Source of the DNA: JAEKLB01 sp050249235
Lineage (GTDB): Bacteria > Actinomycetota > Acidimicrobiia > Acidimicrobiales > CADCSY01
Assembly: GCA_050249235.1 (NCBI GenBank)
Contig: JBFWQW010000005.1
Location: 4,825-68,824, forward strand
Direction of reading: 5' to 3'
Length of the DNA stretch: 64,000 nucleotides
Positions within the stretch are counted from its first letter, which is position 1; each line of letters starts with the position of its first letter. Under the pieces are notes generated by a model. The model was not told where the DNA came from, did no database searches, and was given only the letters and a program-made list of their open reading frames with translations. Position numbers and translations under genes: made by a program. Positions 48,096 through 56,919 of this stretch are shown here, in pieces.

Positions 48096-49013
48096 GTGAA
48101 GTTCATGGTCGAGTTCCCGCTCGGGCTCGACGATCGGGGCGAGCCCTGGTCGGTGCCCGAGAAGATGGTGAAGGTGGCCCAGGCCCTCGAGGCCGCCGGC
48201 GTGGACGGGATCGCGTTCACCGACCACCCCGCCCCGTCGAAGAAGTGGATGGAGAACGGCGGCCACGCCACCATCGACCCCTTCGTCGGGCTGGGCTTCT
48301 GCGCCGCCGTCACCACGACGATCCGCCTCATGACGGCGCTGACGGTCGTGCCGTACCGCAACCCGCTCCTGATGGCGAAGTCGATGACCGCCGTCGACGT
48401 GGTGTCGGGCGGCCGGGCCACCTTCGTGCTCGGCACCGGCTACCTGCGGTCGGAGTTCCTCGCCCTCGGCGTCGAGTTCGAGGAGCGCAACGCCCTCTTC
48501 GACGAGGCCGTCGAGGTGGCCAAGGGCATCTGGTCGACCGACGACTTCCACTACGAGGGCAGGCACTTCACCGCCATCGGCCAGACGATGGTGCCTCGGC
48601 AGGTGCAGGATCCCCACCCGCCGCTGTGGCTGGGCGGCAACGCCAAGGTCGTCCGCGACCGGATCGCCCGCTGGGGCGACGGCTGGGCGCCGATGCTCGG
48701 CGGCGGCGTGCTCACCCGCACCGCCCGCACGTCGGCCATCACCACCGACGAGGACTTCGCCCTCGCCATCGAGGACGTCCGCGACCGGCTCGAGAGCTAC
48801 GGCCGCAGCCTGTCCGACATCGACATCTCGGGTTCGATCACGGCCACCCGGGTCGGCCTCGCCGACCCCGACGCCTACGTCGACGGGCTGGGCAACCTCG
48901 CCTCGCTCGGCGTCACGTGGACCCACGCGCCGGTCATCCGGGGCAACGTCGACACCTCGCTCGAGGCCATCGCCGCCTTCGGCGAGAAGGTGGTGCCCCA
49001 GCTCGACCGCTGA
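48096..49013 (+). CDS. LLM-class F420-dependent oxidoreductase
   Basis: 305 aa. Luciferase-like barrel: VAQALEAAGVDGIAFTDHPAPSKKWMENGGHATIDPFVGLGFCAAVTTTIRLMTALTVVPYRNPLLMAKSMTAVDVVSGGRATFVLGTGYLRSEFLALGVEFEERN, PHPPLWLGGNAKVVRDRIARWGDGWAPMLGG. F420 is the likely cofactor. The substrate is unknown. GTG start; a weak TACGCA box ends 7 bases upstream. Similar in motifs to the gene at 45061 but clearly diverged. Confidence 0.92.
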   Translation: MKFMVEFPLGLDDRGEPWSVPEKMVKVAQALEAAGVDGIAFTDHPAPSKKWMENGGHATIDPFVGLGFCAAVTTTIRLMTALTVVPYRNPLLMAKSMTAVDVVSGGRATFVLGTGYLRSEFLALGVEFEERNALFDEAVEVAKGIWSTDDFHYEGRHFTAIGQTMVPRQVQDPHPPLWLGGNAKVVRDRIARWGDGWAPMLGGGVLTRTARTSAITTDEDFALAIEDVRDRLESYGRSLSDIDISGSITATRVGLADPDAYVDGLGNLASLGVTWTHAPVIRGNVDTSLEAIAAFGEKVVPQLDR

Positions 49014-49044
49014 GGGTGCGCCGGAGGCGTGCCCGTGGCCCGAG

Positions 49045-49062
49045 CGGCCCGGCGCCGGGCCG
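49045..49062. terminator. 18-bp palindrome between convergent genes, terminator candidate
   Basis: CGGCCCGGCGCCGGGCCG is perfectly symmetrical, 3 bases before the nitroreductase stop and 32 bases after the LLM stop. Confidence 0.5.
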
Positions 49063-49065
49063 GCG

Positions 49066-49701
49066 TCACCAGCGGTCCCAGTGCACGATGTCGTCGAGGG
49101 GCTTGCGGGGCCCGGCCCTGAAGTCGGTCCCGAGCGTGTAGGCGATCGGGAACAGGCCGCCCTGGATGCAGCGCTCGTAGGGGATGCCGAGGAGGGCCGC
49201 CACCTCCTCCTCGTGGCGGAGGTGCATGGTCGTCCACGTGGTGCCGAGGCCCCGCTCGCGGGCGGCCAGCATGAAGCTCCATGCCGCCGGGAGCAGCGAG
49301 CCCCAGAAGCCGGCCTGGTTGCCGCCATCGGCCGGGCCCCCGACCGGCGACGGCCGGCCCCACGAGCAGGGCAGCAGCATCACCGGCACCTCGCCGAAGT
49401 GGTCGGCCAGGTAGCGGGCCGACTCGTACACCCGGGCCGATGCCTCGTCGGTGACCATCACGTCCGGCTTGTAGGTCGCGTCGAACACCGCCTTGTAGAC
49501 GGCGGCGATGGCCGCCTTCTTGGCCGGCTCGGTGACGAAGACCCAGTGCCAGCGCTGCGAGTTCGATCCCGAAGGCGCCTGCACGGCCAGGTCGAGGCAC
49601 TCGAGCAGCACCTCCCGCTCGACCGGGCGGCCCAGGTCGAGCCGCTTGCGGACGGCACGGGTCGTCGAGAGCAGGTCGTCGGCGGAGAGCTCGAGGCGCA
49701 T
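49066..49701 (-). CDS. Nitroreductase family flavoprotein
   Basis: 211 aa. LLSTTRAVRKRLDLGRPVEREVLLECLDLAVQAPSGSNSQRWHWVFVTEPAKKAAI is the FMN-binding start; LAARERGLGTTWTTMHLRHEEEVAALLGIPYERC and PIAYTLGTDFRAGPRKPLDDIVHWDRW complete the fold. Possible roles as for the paralogue at 43748. Start ATG has no clear ribosome site. It ends at the palindrome shared with the convergent LLM gene. Confidence 0.9.
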   Translation of the reverse strand: MRLELSADDLLSTTRAVRKRLDLGRPVEREVLLECLDLAVQAPSGSNSQRWHWVFVTEPAKKAAIAAVYKAVFDATYKPDVMVTDEASARVYESARYLADHFGEVPVMLLPCSWGRPSPVGGPADGGNQAGFWGSLLPAAWSFMLAARERGLGTTWTTMHLRHEEEVAALLGIPYERCIQGGLFPIAYTLGTDFRAGPRKPLDDIVHWDRW

Positions 49702-49778
49702 CCGCCGATGGTGACACGGACCGGGATCGGCCGGCGGCGGCCCGGCGCCGGAGGAGCCGAGAACCAGGACGGACGTGA

Positions 49779-51068
49779 CTAGCCGCGCGGGCGCTCAGCG
49801 AGGACGACGACCTCGTGGGGCGGCCGGTCGGGTACCCGGGCCAGGACGAGGATGGCGACCGCGGCGAGCACGGCGTAGACGAGAGCGGCGTAGGCGAAGG
49901 GCCGGACGGTGTCGTCGAACAGCCCGTCGACGACCGACCCGAGCAGGGCGCCCCCGGCGGTGGAGATGGTCCCGAGGACGGCGGACGCCATGCCGGCCAC
50001 GTGGGGCACCGGCGTCATGGCCGCGGTGTTGCAGCTCGGGACGAGCATCATCACGCCGGGCAGGAGCAGCCCGAGGCCGACGCAGAACGACCAGAGCGGC
50101 GGGTGCCCGTCGGTCGCCGCCGCCAACAGGGCCACCGCGGCCGCAGCCACCAGCAGGTAGACGATGGCGCCCTTCAGCAGCCGGTACAGGCCGAAGCGCA
50201 CCACGAAGCGCCCGCTCAGCAGCGAGCCGACGCCGAGCATGACCGCGATGCCGCCGAACAGGAACGGGAAGGCGTCCTCGGCGTCGTAGACCTCCTCGAA
50301 GATCGTCTGCGACCCGCCGATGAACGAGGTCATGACCGCGAACAGCAGGGTGGTCGCGAGGCCGTAGGCCATCGTCTCGCGGGTCCGCACCACCGCCGAC
50401 AGGGCGTCGCCGAGGGCACGGGGGGTGACCGAGCGCCGCCGCTCGGGCGGAAGGGTCTCGGGCAGCCGGCGGAGCCAGAAGCTCAGCCCGAAGGCCCCGA
50501 CCACGGGGATCCAGAACACCGTGCGCCACGGGCCGAGCGCCACCGCCAGAGCGCCGAGCACCGGGGCGAAGACGGGCACCAGGATGAACACCGTCATGAC
50601 CTGCGACATGGCCCGGGCCATGCGGTCGCCCTCGTAGGAGTCGCGCACCATGGCCAGCGCCAGGGAGCGGGGGGCGGCGGCGCCGAAGCCCCACACGAAG
50701 CGCAGCGCCACCGTCGCCGAGAGGGTCGAGGTGAACGTCGCGGCTGCGGCGCCGACGGCGTACACCACCAGCCCGACGTAGAGGAGCCGCTTGCGCCCGT
50801 ACCGGTCGGAGAGCGGCCCGTAGAACACCTGGCCCGCCGCTAGCCCGAGAAAGAACGTGGTGATGAGCTGCGAGACCTCGGTCGAGCCCGGCTCGAGGCC
50901 GAACTCCTCCCGGATCTCCGGGAACGCCGGCAACAGGAAGTCGATCGACATCGCCGCCATGGCCATGCAGCTGGCCACGATGGCGATGAACTCCGGCGTG
51001 CCCGCCACCGCCGGCCGGCGCCGCTCCGCCACCCCAACGTCCGCGTCCACGTCCGCACCCACCGCCAT
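49779..51068 (-). CDS. MFS multidrug transporter, Bcr/CflA type
   Basis: 429 aa from ATG 51068, which lies 7 bases after TACGGT; the GTG at 51077 would overlap that box. Bcr/CflA-like N-terminus: FIAIVASCMAMAAMSIDFLLPAFPEIREEFGLEPGSTEVSQLITTFFLGLAAGQVFYGPLSDRYGRKRLLYVGL, and FVWGFGAAAPRSLALAMVRDSYEGDRMARAMSQVMTVFILVPVFAPVLGALA. It likely exports hydrophobic drugs or a pathway product by proton exchange. No local regulator is evident. Confidence 0.92.
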   Translation of the reverse strand: MAVGADVDADVGVAERRRPAVAGTPEFIAIVASCMAMAAMSIDFLLPAFPEIREEFGLEPGSTEVSQLITTFFLGLAAGQVFYGPLSDRYGRKRLLYVGLVVYAVGAAAATFTSTLSATVALRFVWGFGAAAPRSLALAMVRDSYEGDRMARAMSQVMTVFILVPVFAPVLGALAVALGPWRTVFWIPVVGAFGLSFWLRRLPETLPPERRRSVTPRALGDALSAVVRTRETMAYGLATTLLFAVMTSFIGGSQTIFEEVYDAEDAFPFLFGGIAVMLGVGSLLSGRFVVRFGLYRLLKGAIVYLLVAAAAVALLAAATDGHPPLWSFCVGLGLLLPGVMMLVPSCNTAAMTPVPHVAGMASAVLGTISTAGGALLGSVVDGLFDDTVRPFAYAALVYAVLAAVAILVLARVPDRPPHEVVVLAERPRG

Positions 51069-51075
51069 CACCCGC

Positions 51076-51081
51076 ACCGTA
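51076..51081 (-). promoter_or_regulatory. -10 box (TACGGT) of a probable leaderless mRNA
   Basis: Minus strand TACGGT, 7 bases, then ATG 51068. Supports the shorter start of the MFS gene. Confidence 0.5.
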
Positions 51082-51118
51082 GGCGGCCGGCGCCGACCGC
51101 CGTCAGTCCGGCCCCGGC

Positions 51119-51553
51119 TCAGCCGCCGAAGGTGGGGATGTCGAGGCGGCCGGTGCGCTTGAGGAACCGCCAGGCGCCGTCCTCACGCACCAGGCGGTCG
51201 AAGTGGCGGCCCATCAGGGTGACGGTGGGCTTGCCGGCCTCGTCCTTCTCGATCACGGTCCACATGACCTGCGATCGGGCGGTGTCGCCGTCGAGCTGCA
51301 CCCGGGGGCTGCTCACGATGTGGAAGGCGTTGCCGACCTTGCCCTCCACGACCTTGGTGATCAGCTCGGCGATGGCGGCGTGGCCCTTGGCCCGCGTGCC
51401 CGGTCCCAGCACGATCTCGCCCTCCTCGGCGAAGAGCCCGGCGTAGGCCTCTGCGTCGCCGGCGTCGAGGTACTCGATGTAGTCGATGAAGAGCTGGTTG
51501 ATCTCGGCCAGGTCCTCCAGGCGCTGCATCCTGGCCTCGAGCTGCTCCGTCAT
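51119..51553 (-). CDS. SnoaL/NTF2-fold protein
   Basis: 144 aa from ATG 51553 (GGGAGAG upstream). NTF2-like cone fold: LEDLAEINQLFIDYIEYLDAGDAEAYAGLFAEEGEIVLG, GHAAIAELITKVVEGKVGNAFHIVSSPRVQLDGDTARSQVMWTVIEKDEAGKPTVTLMGRHFDRLVREDGAWRFLKRTGRLDIP. Relatives include isomerases, dehydratases and the small subunits of ring-hydroxylating enzymes. Substrate unknown. Upstream is the divergent enoyl-CoA hydratase. Confidence 0.85.
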   Translation of the reverse strand: MTEQLEARMQRLEDLAEINQLFIDYIEYLDAGDAEAYAGLFAEEGEIVLGPGTRAKGHAAIAELITKVVEGKVGNAFHIVSSPRVQLDGDTARSQVMWTVIEKDEAGKPTVTLMGRHFDRLVREDGAWRFLKRTGRLDIPTFGG

Positions 51554-51747
51554 GGCTCTCTCCCGTCGTGGGTCGCGGTCCCGCAGAGCTTGCTGCATGG
51601 CCGGATCCGGCGCCGCCGCGCGACCGGTCGGACACCCGCACGGCCACCCGGGCACCGTCGAAAGTAGGGTGCGGCGAGCGCAACGCCCGGCGACGCTGGG
51701 CTCGTCGGCGCCGAGTCGAGCCCCGATCCGGGGTCGGAGGAGTGACC

Positions 51748-52593
51748 ATGGAGTTCATCGAGTACGACGTCGTCGACAACGTGGGTGTCATCACCCTCAA
51801 CCGACCGGAGAAGGCCAACGCCCAGCACCGCCCCCTGCTGATCGAGCTCGATGAGTGCTGGCGCTCGGCCGACGCCGACCCCGAGGTGCGGGTCATCCTG
51901 GTCCAGGCCAACGGCCGCCACTTCTCGGCCGGCCACGACCTCGCCGGCGGTGCCCCCCGGTCGGACGACGGCACCCCGCCCCCGCCCTACACGCTGGCCA
52001 ACGCCTACGACAGCGAGGCCAAGTACTTCTTCGGCTACTCGATGTCGTGGCGCAACGCCACCAAGCCCTCGATCGCCGCCGTGCAGGGCAAGTGCGTCGC
52101 CGCCGGGATGATGCTGTGCTGGCCCTGCGACCTCATCCTCGCCGCCGACAACGCCGAGTTCTCCGACCCCACCGCCCGCATGGGCCTGGCCGGGGTGGAG
52201 TACATGGCCCACATGTGGGAGTTCGGGCCGAGGAAGGCCAAGGAGCTGCTGTTCCGCAGCACGCCGATCTCGGCCACCGAGGCCATGGACCTCGGCATGG
52301 TCAACAAGGTCGTCCCGCTCGACGACCTGCGCGACGAGGCCATGGTGTGGGCCCGCGACATCGCCACGCTCGATCCGGTGATGACCCGCCTCATCAAGCG
52401 GGGCATCAACGCCCAGCTCGACACCGCCGGGTTCTCGAGCTCGCTGGCCCACAGCTTCGACATCCACGAGCTGGCCCACGGCATGCAGATGTCGGCCATG
52501 CACGCCAACCCCGACGCCCGCCGCGGCAACATCCTCGAGCACATGCGGGCCACCAACAAGAGCATCTCGGAGCGCGAGGGCGCCGCCATCTAG
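51748..52593 (+). CDS. Enoyl-CoA hydratase/isomerase
   Basis: 281 aa, crotonase fold. VGVITLNRPEKANAQHRPLLIELDECW, RHFSAGHDLAGG (oxyanion), KPSIAAVQGKCVAAGMMLCWPCDLILAADNAEF, and the catalytic-Glu region ARMGLAGVEYMAH. GGAGGAG 5 bases before the ATG. It would hydrate enoyl-CoA made by the ACADs downstream. Its tail ends with SISEREGAAI. It is convergent with the Rieske gene. Confidence 0.93.
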   Translation: MEFIEYDVVDNVGVITLNRPEKANAQHRPLLIELDECWRSADADPEVRVILVQANGRHFSAGHDLAGGAPRSDDGTPPPPYTLANAYDSEAKYFFGYSMSWRNATKPSIAAVQGKCVAAGMMLCWPCDLILAADNAEFSDPTARMGLAGVEYMAHMWEFGPRKAKELLFRSTPISATEAMDLGMVNKVVPLDDLRDEAMVWARDIATLDPVMTRLIKRGINAQLDTAGFSSSLAHSFDIHELAHGMQMSAMHANPDARRGNILEHMRATNKSISEREGAAI

Positions 52594-52596
52594 CTC

Positions 52597-52613
52597 CCAG
52601 AACCCGAACTGGG
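52597..52613. repeat. Dispersed gene-end motif (CCAGAACCCGAACTGGG)
   Basis: 17 bases right after the enoyl-CoA hydratase stop, 16 of 17 identical to the complement of 40302-40318 beside the esterase hairpin. Its first and last bases can pair (CCAG/CTGG). Confidence 0.5.
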
Positions 52614-52649
52614 CCGGTCCCGCACGGGTCGGAGTGGGCCTCGGGGCGG

Positions 52650-52973
52650 TCAGCCGAAGGAGACCTGCACCACGTCGTCGACGACGCGGGTCTCGTAGCG
52701 CGGGAGCGGGCCGCTCCAGCCGTCGCTGGAGGCGAGCACGCACTCTCCGGTGGTGACGTCGAACATCGAGCCGTGCTCGGGACAGCGCAGGAGCCGGCCC
52801 CGGCTGAGGGGCAGGCCGCCGAGGGGCGTGCTCTGGTGGGGGCACTCGTGGGAGAAGGCGCAGAAGTCGCCCTCCACGTTGGCGAAGGCGACCGGCCGGC
52901 CGGCCACCTCGACCGTCCCGGTCTCGCCCGGGGCGAGCCAGTCGGTGGGGATCGCGTCGTGGAACGCACCCAT
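52650..52973 (-). CDS. Rieske [2Fe-2S] ferredoxin-like protein
   Basis: 107 aa, single Rieske domain: FCAFSHECPHQSTPLGGLPLSRGRLLRCPEHGSMFDVTTGEC, giving Cys-x-His and Cys-x-x-His ligands. Such proteins pass electrons to oxygenases. It starts 38 bases after the amidohydrolase stop on the same strand, so the pair is likely co-transcribed. No oxygenase large subunit is adjacent, so the redox partner is unknown. The ATG lacks a clear ribosome site. Confidence 0.85.
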   Translation of the reverse strand: MGAFHDAIPTDWLAPGETGTVEVAGRPVAFANVEGDFCAFSHECPHQSTPLGGLPLSRGRLLRCPEHGSMFDVTTGECVLASSDGWSGPLPRYETRVVDDVVQVSFG

Positions 52974-53011
52974 GGGGGCGATGACGACGCGATCCCCGGA
53001 CCGACGGCGAG

Positions 53012-54268
53012 CTAGGCCGCGGCCGACTCGAAGCCCATCAGGCGGGCGATGGTGCCGCCCATGATGAGCTGCTGGTCCTCGGGCTTCATGTCCTCGACGA
53101 CCTCGGAGTAGGCCAGCGGGTCGGCCATGCCCTCCGGGTGCGGGAAGTCCGAGCCGAACATGAGGTGGTCGGCCCGCAGCCCGATGTCGAGCAGACCCTG
53201 CGGGTCGGGCTCGTGGAACATGTGGATGTAGACGGAGCTCTTGAACCGCTCGACCGGGTCCTCCTCGAAGATCACCGGCGACTTCTCGTAGGTGCGCTCG
53301 AGCTTGGCGACGAAGGGCCGGATCCAGCCGCTGGCGTACTCCGTGGGCATGAACCGCAGGCCGGGGAACCGGGTGGCGAGCCCGTGGCCGATGATCGAGG
53401 CCATGGCGTCGATGAGCGCGTTCTTGTCGGACATCAGCGCCAGGAAGGCCGGCGTGCCCACGCTGCCGAAGTTGGCCTCGTAGTTGACGCCCTCCCACTC
53501 GTTGGCGTACTTCGTGTAGCCGGGGTCGCCGGCGTGCATGCCCACGACGAGGCCGAGCTCCTCCACCCGGGCCCAGAACGGGTCGAACTCGGGGAGGGCG
53601 AAGGACTTGAGGCCCTTCCAGGTGGGCACCGGGGCGACGCGGATGAGGAAGATCTTGGCGCCCCGGGCCGCGATGGTCTCGAGCTCCTCGATGGCCGGGC
53701 CGTTCCCTCCCGCCAGGCTGATGATCGGCGTGGAGAAGATGGCGTCGGCGTAGTTGAACGTCCAGTGCTCGTGCATCCACTCGTTGAGGGCGTGGATGGA
53801 TGCCACCGCGGCGTCGGGGTTGTGGGCCAGGCGCTCCTCGAGCGAGCTGGCGAGGGTCGGCCACAGGATCGTGCGGTCGATGCCCATGTCGCGCATCAGC
53901 TCGAGCCGGGGCTCGGGGTCGAAGAAGGCGTCGAGGCCGGGCATGGCCCGCACCCGCTCGCCGCGGGGGATCGAGGTCTGCTCACCGGCCCGGTTGCCCT
54001 TGTGGGACTTGCTCACGTCGAGGCCGTACACCCCGGGCACCGCCACGCGGCCGAACGTCGGGTTCGGGATGTAGTTGGTGATCTTGTCGGCGATGGCCAG
54101 CTTGGTGCGGCCGTTGATCTCGACGTACTTGATCAGCCCGTCGAACTCCTTGGGGAGGAACTTCGTGAGCGCATCCCGGTTCTCGTACATGTGGTTGTCG
54201 GCATCGAAGACCGCATACGGCAGCTTCCGGTCGCTGACGTAGATCAGGTTCTCGTCGGTGGTCGTCAT
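53012..54268 (-). CDS. Amidohydrolase-family (ACMSD-like) metal hydrolase
   Basis: 418 aa from the ATG with GAAGGGG upstream; a longer GTG frame exists. TIM-barrel amidohydrolase of the amidohydrolase_2 group: FDADNHMYENRDAL (metal site start), ERLAHNPDAAVASIHALNEWMHEHWTF, LVVGMHAGDPG (His), HEPDPQGLLDIGLRADHLMFGSDFPHPEGM (Asp of the last metal motif). Decarboxylases and hydrolases share this fold, so the reaction is open. First gene of the unit with the Rieske protein. Confidence 0.88.
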   Translation of the reverse strand: MTTTDENLIYVSDRKLPYAVFDADNHMYENRDALTKFLPKEFDGLIKYVEINGRTKLAIADKITNYIPNPTFGRVAVPGVYGLDVSKSHKGNRAGEQTSIPRGERVRAMPGLDAFFDPEPRLELMRDMGIDRTILWPTLASSLEERLAHNPDAAVASIHALNEWMHEHWTFNYADAIFSTPIISLAGGNGPAIEELETIAARGAKIFLIRVAPVPTWKGLKSFALPEFDPFWARVEELGLVVGMHAGDPGYTKYANEWEGVNYEANFGSVGTPAFLALMSDKNALIDAMASIIGHGLATRFPGLRFMPTEYASGWIRPFVAKLERTYEKSPVIFEEDPVERFKSSVYIHMFHEPDPQGLLDIGLRADHLMFGSDFPHPEGMADPLAYSEVVEDMKPEDQQLIMGGTIARLMGFESAAA

Positions 54269-54328
54269 GTCTGCATCCCCTTCTGACGCCTCGCGACGTC
54301 CAGTGCGTGCAAGGTAGCCGGGACGCGG

Positions 54329-54358
54329 CACCGCCCGCCCCTCGCGGGGCGGGCGGTG
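54329..54358 (-). terminator. 13-bp perfect hairpin ending the ACAD operon
   Basis: CACCGCCCGCCCC / GGGGCGGGCGGTG with a TCGC loop, about 50 bases after the split-ACAD stop (position may be off by one base). It separates the dehydrogenase operon from the amidohydrolase unit. Confidence 0.75.
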
Positions 54359-54406
54359 ACCACTGGACAGACGGCGGTCCGGAGGCGACGGGACGGAGCC
54401 CGGCCG

Positions 54407-55675
54407 TCAGCGGCTGGTGGGCCCCTTCGGCACCTCGCGGAAGGGCATGTCACGGGAGTTGTCGCGCTCCCGGGGCATGCCGAGCACCCGCTCGCTGATG
54501 ACGTTGCGGGCCATCTCCGTGGTGCCGCCACCGATCTGGGCGGCCTGGCGGGACAGGAAGCCGATGCCCCGGCGACCGATGTCGTCGTCCTCCTCCTCCC
54601 AGGCGACCGCGGTCGGGCCGGCCAGCTCGAAGGCCACCGTGGACGACCGGGTGGCGTTGACCCCGCTCAGCAGCCGGGACAGCGCCGCGCCCTGGTCGTT
54701 GAGGTAGCCGGTGCGCATGCCCTGGCCGATGCGGCGCTGGGCGAAGCCGGCCACGAGGCTGTCGGCCCGCACCTCGCCGATCATGTCCCGGGCGACCGGG
54801 TCGTCGAGGCGGCCGGCCTTGCGGGCCAGGTCGATCATCGCGCCGTCGGGCGATGCGAAGGCCTCGCCGCCGCCCTTGGGCCGGATGAGGTAGGGCGACA
54901 GGGCGAAGCTGCGCTCGAAGTAGAGCCAGCGGATGCCGATCGTCCAGCCGTCGTCGACGTCGCCGAGCCGCTCGCTCTCGGGGATCCGGACGTCGGTGAA
55001 GAACTCCTGGCAGAACTCGTTGCCGCCGCTCAGCATCTCGATGCGGTGCATCTCGATGCCGGGCGCGTGGGCCGGCACCAGGAACACGCCCAGGCCGCGG
55101 TGCTTGGGCACGTCGACGTTGGTTCGGGCCAGGGTGAGCCCGAAGTCGGCCCGCCAGGCGCCGGACGACCAGATCTTCGAGCCGTTCAGGAGCCACTCGT
55201 CGCCGTCGCGCGTGGCCGTCGTCTGGGCGCCGGCCGCGTCGGAGCCGGACGACGGCTCCGAGAGGTACTGGACCCAGTAGTGCTCGCCCTTGAGGATCGG
55301 CGGCACGTGCCGGAGCTTCTGCTCGTGGGTGCCGAACTCGAGGATGACCGCCATGCAGGGGGTCATGTTGGGGACCTGGAGCATCGACGGGTAGTCGAAG
55401 CCGGAGATCTCCTCGTTGAAGGCCTCGTTGTGGGCCGGGGTGAGCCCCTGGCCGCCGTACTCCTTCGGGACGCAGATGCCGGCGAAGCCGGCGTCGAACA
55501 GCTGGCGCTGGAGCGCCCGCTGCCGCGCCATCTCCTCGAGTTCCTCCTCGTCCGACATCCCGCCGAAGCCGCGGCCACGGGCCGGGCCCAGGTTGGCCCG
55601 GATCCAGGTGCGGGCCCGCTGGCGGAAGCTCTCGACGGACTCGATCTCGGTGTCTGCCACAGCGGTGTCGGTCAC
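54407..55675 (-). CDS. Acyl-CoA dehydrogenase, second-half type (split pair)
   Basis: 422 aa. ACAD fold: FRQRARTWIRANLG, GICVPKEYGGQGLTPAHNEAFNEEISGFDYPSMLQVPNM, YLSEPSSGSDAAGAQTTATRDGDEWLLNGSKIWSSGA, QAAQIGGGTTEMARNVISERVLGMPRE. It matches the C-terminal half of the fused proteins at 16184 and 57663. It follows its partner with an ATGA overlap, so the pair is expected to assemble as alpha2beta2. Oxidises an acyl-CoA of unknown chain. Confidence 0.92.
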   Translation of the reverse strand: MTDTAVADTEIESVESFRQRARTWIRANLGPARGRGFGGMSDEEELEEMARQRALQRQLFDAGFAGICVPKEYGGQGLTPAHNEAFNEEISGFDYPSMLQVPNMTPCMAVILEFGTHEQKLRHVPPILKGEHYWVQYLSEPSSGSDAAGAQTTATRDGDEWLLNGSKIWSSGAWRADFGLTLARTNVDVPKHRGLGVFLVPAHAPGIEMHRIEMLSGGNEFCQEFFTDVRIPESERLGDVDDGWTIGIRWLYFERSFALSPYLIRPKGGGEAFASPDGAMIDLARKAGRLDDPVARDMIGEVRADSLVAGFAQRRIGQGMRTGYLNDQGAALSRLLSGVNATRSSTVAFELAGPTAVAWEEEDDDIGRRGIGFLSRQAAQIGGGTTEMARNVISERVLGMPRERDNSRDMPFREVPKGPTSR

Positions 55676-56814
55676 GCTGCCTCCTCCTTCTTCTCGAGCG
55701 ATGCGGTGAGGCGCTCACGATGGTCGGCGACCGTGCCGTGCAGGCCGGAGCCCAGCACCACCCGGCGCAGGTACAGGTGCATGTCGTGCTCGAACGTGAC
55801 GCCGATGCCGCCGTGCATCTGCACGCAGTCGTGCATGAGCTCGGGGCCGTAGTGGCCGACATAGGCCTTGGCGGCCGACAGGAGGTCCCACGCCTCGGGC
55901 GAGCCGTCCTCGACGGCCCTGGCGGCGCCGTCGGTGATGGCGTGGCTGGCCTCGAGCCAGAGCTTCATGTCGGCGAAGCGGTGCTTGAGCTCCTGGTAGG
56001 AGGCCAGCGGCCGGCCGAACGAGTAGCGGTCGAACGACCACTCGTGGGTCATCTTGAACGCCCGGTCCATGGCGCCGACCATCTCGTTGAGCTCGAGGAC
56101 GATCGCCACCTGGGTCTGCCAGTCGACGTCGGCCGACGCACCCCCGGCCTCGCCCACGATCGCCGACGCCGGCAGCTCCACGCCGTCGAAGGCGACCTTG
56201 GCGAAGTGGCGGGTGAGGTCGACGCTCTTCATCGGTGTCACGGTGACCCCGGTGGTGCCGGCGGGGACCAGCACCTGGGTGAGGCCGTCGCCCGTGCGGG
56301 CCGTCACGAGGAGGTACTGCGCCTGCTCGGCCGACTCGACCGGCGCCTTCACGCCGTTCAGCACGACCGTGTCGCCGGACACCTCGGCCGTGAGCGTGAC
56401 CTGGCCGAGGCCGTCGTTGGGCCTCGGCTCGGCGTGGGCCCAGGTGCCGACGGCCTCACCGGCCAGCAGCTCGGCCAGCGGACCGCCCTTCTGCTCGGCC
56501 GAGCCGGCCCGCGAGAGGGCGCCGGCGACGATGCTGCCGGGCACGAGCGGTCCGGGCGCGGCGTGGTTGCCGAACTCGAAGGCGACGAGGGCCAGGTCGG
56601 CGATCGGTCGGCCGGAGATGCTGCCGCCGCCGTCCTCCTCGCTGACGAGCAGCGACGTCCAGCCCAGCTCGGCACCCTGCCGCCAGTAGTCGGCCTTGAA
56701 CCCGGCCGGGTCGTGGCGCATGGCCCGCAACTCCGAGACCGGCGTCTTGTCCTCCAGGAACTTCCGCGTGGTCTCCGCGAAGAACTCCTGGTCGGACGTG
56801 AGCTCCAACTCCAC
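55672..56814 (-). CDS. Acyl-CoA dehydrogenase, first-half type (split pair)
   Basis: 380 aa. GTG 56814 chosen because AGGAGG lies 6 bases upstream; the ATG at 56820 directly abuts that site. ACAD fold of the divergent-subunit type: LTSDQEFFAETTRKFLEDKTPVSELR, FDRYSFGRPLASYQELKHRFADMKLWLEASHAI, MHGGIGVTFEHDMHLYLRRV. It matches the N-terminal half of the fused ACADs. Together with 54407 it forms the split counterpart. Confidence 0.92.
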   Translation of the reverse strand: MELELTSDQEFFAETTRKFLEDKTPVSELRAMRHDPAGFKADYWRQGAELGWTSLLVSEEDGGGSISGRPIADLALVAFEFGNHAAPGPLVPGSIVAGALSRAGSAEQKGGPLAELLAGEAVGTWAHAEPRPNDGLGQVTLTAEVSGDTVVLNGVKAPVESAEQAQYLLVTARTGDGLTQVLVPAGTTGVTVTPMKSVDLTRHFAKVAFDGVELPASAIVGEAGGASADVDWQTQVAIVLELNEMVGAMDRAFKMTHEWSFDRYSFGRPLASYQELKHRFADMKLWLEASHAITDGAARAVEDGSPEAWDLLSAAKAYVGHYGPELMHDCVQMHGGIGVTFEHDMHLYLRRVVLGSGLHGTVADHRERLTASLEKKEEAA

Positions 56815-56919
56815 GTACATCCTCCTGCGATCTGGTATCGCCGGAGAAGCTAGGCGTCGAGCCGGCCCGGTACCCGGTCGTCCAGATGGACGTGCCGCCC
56901 CGGGGCCGGCTCCGGCCAC

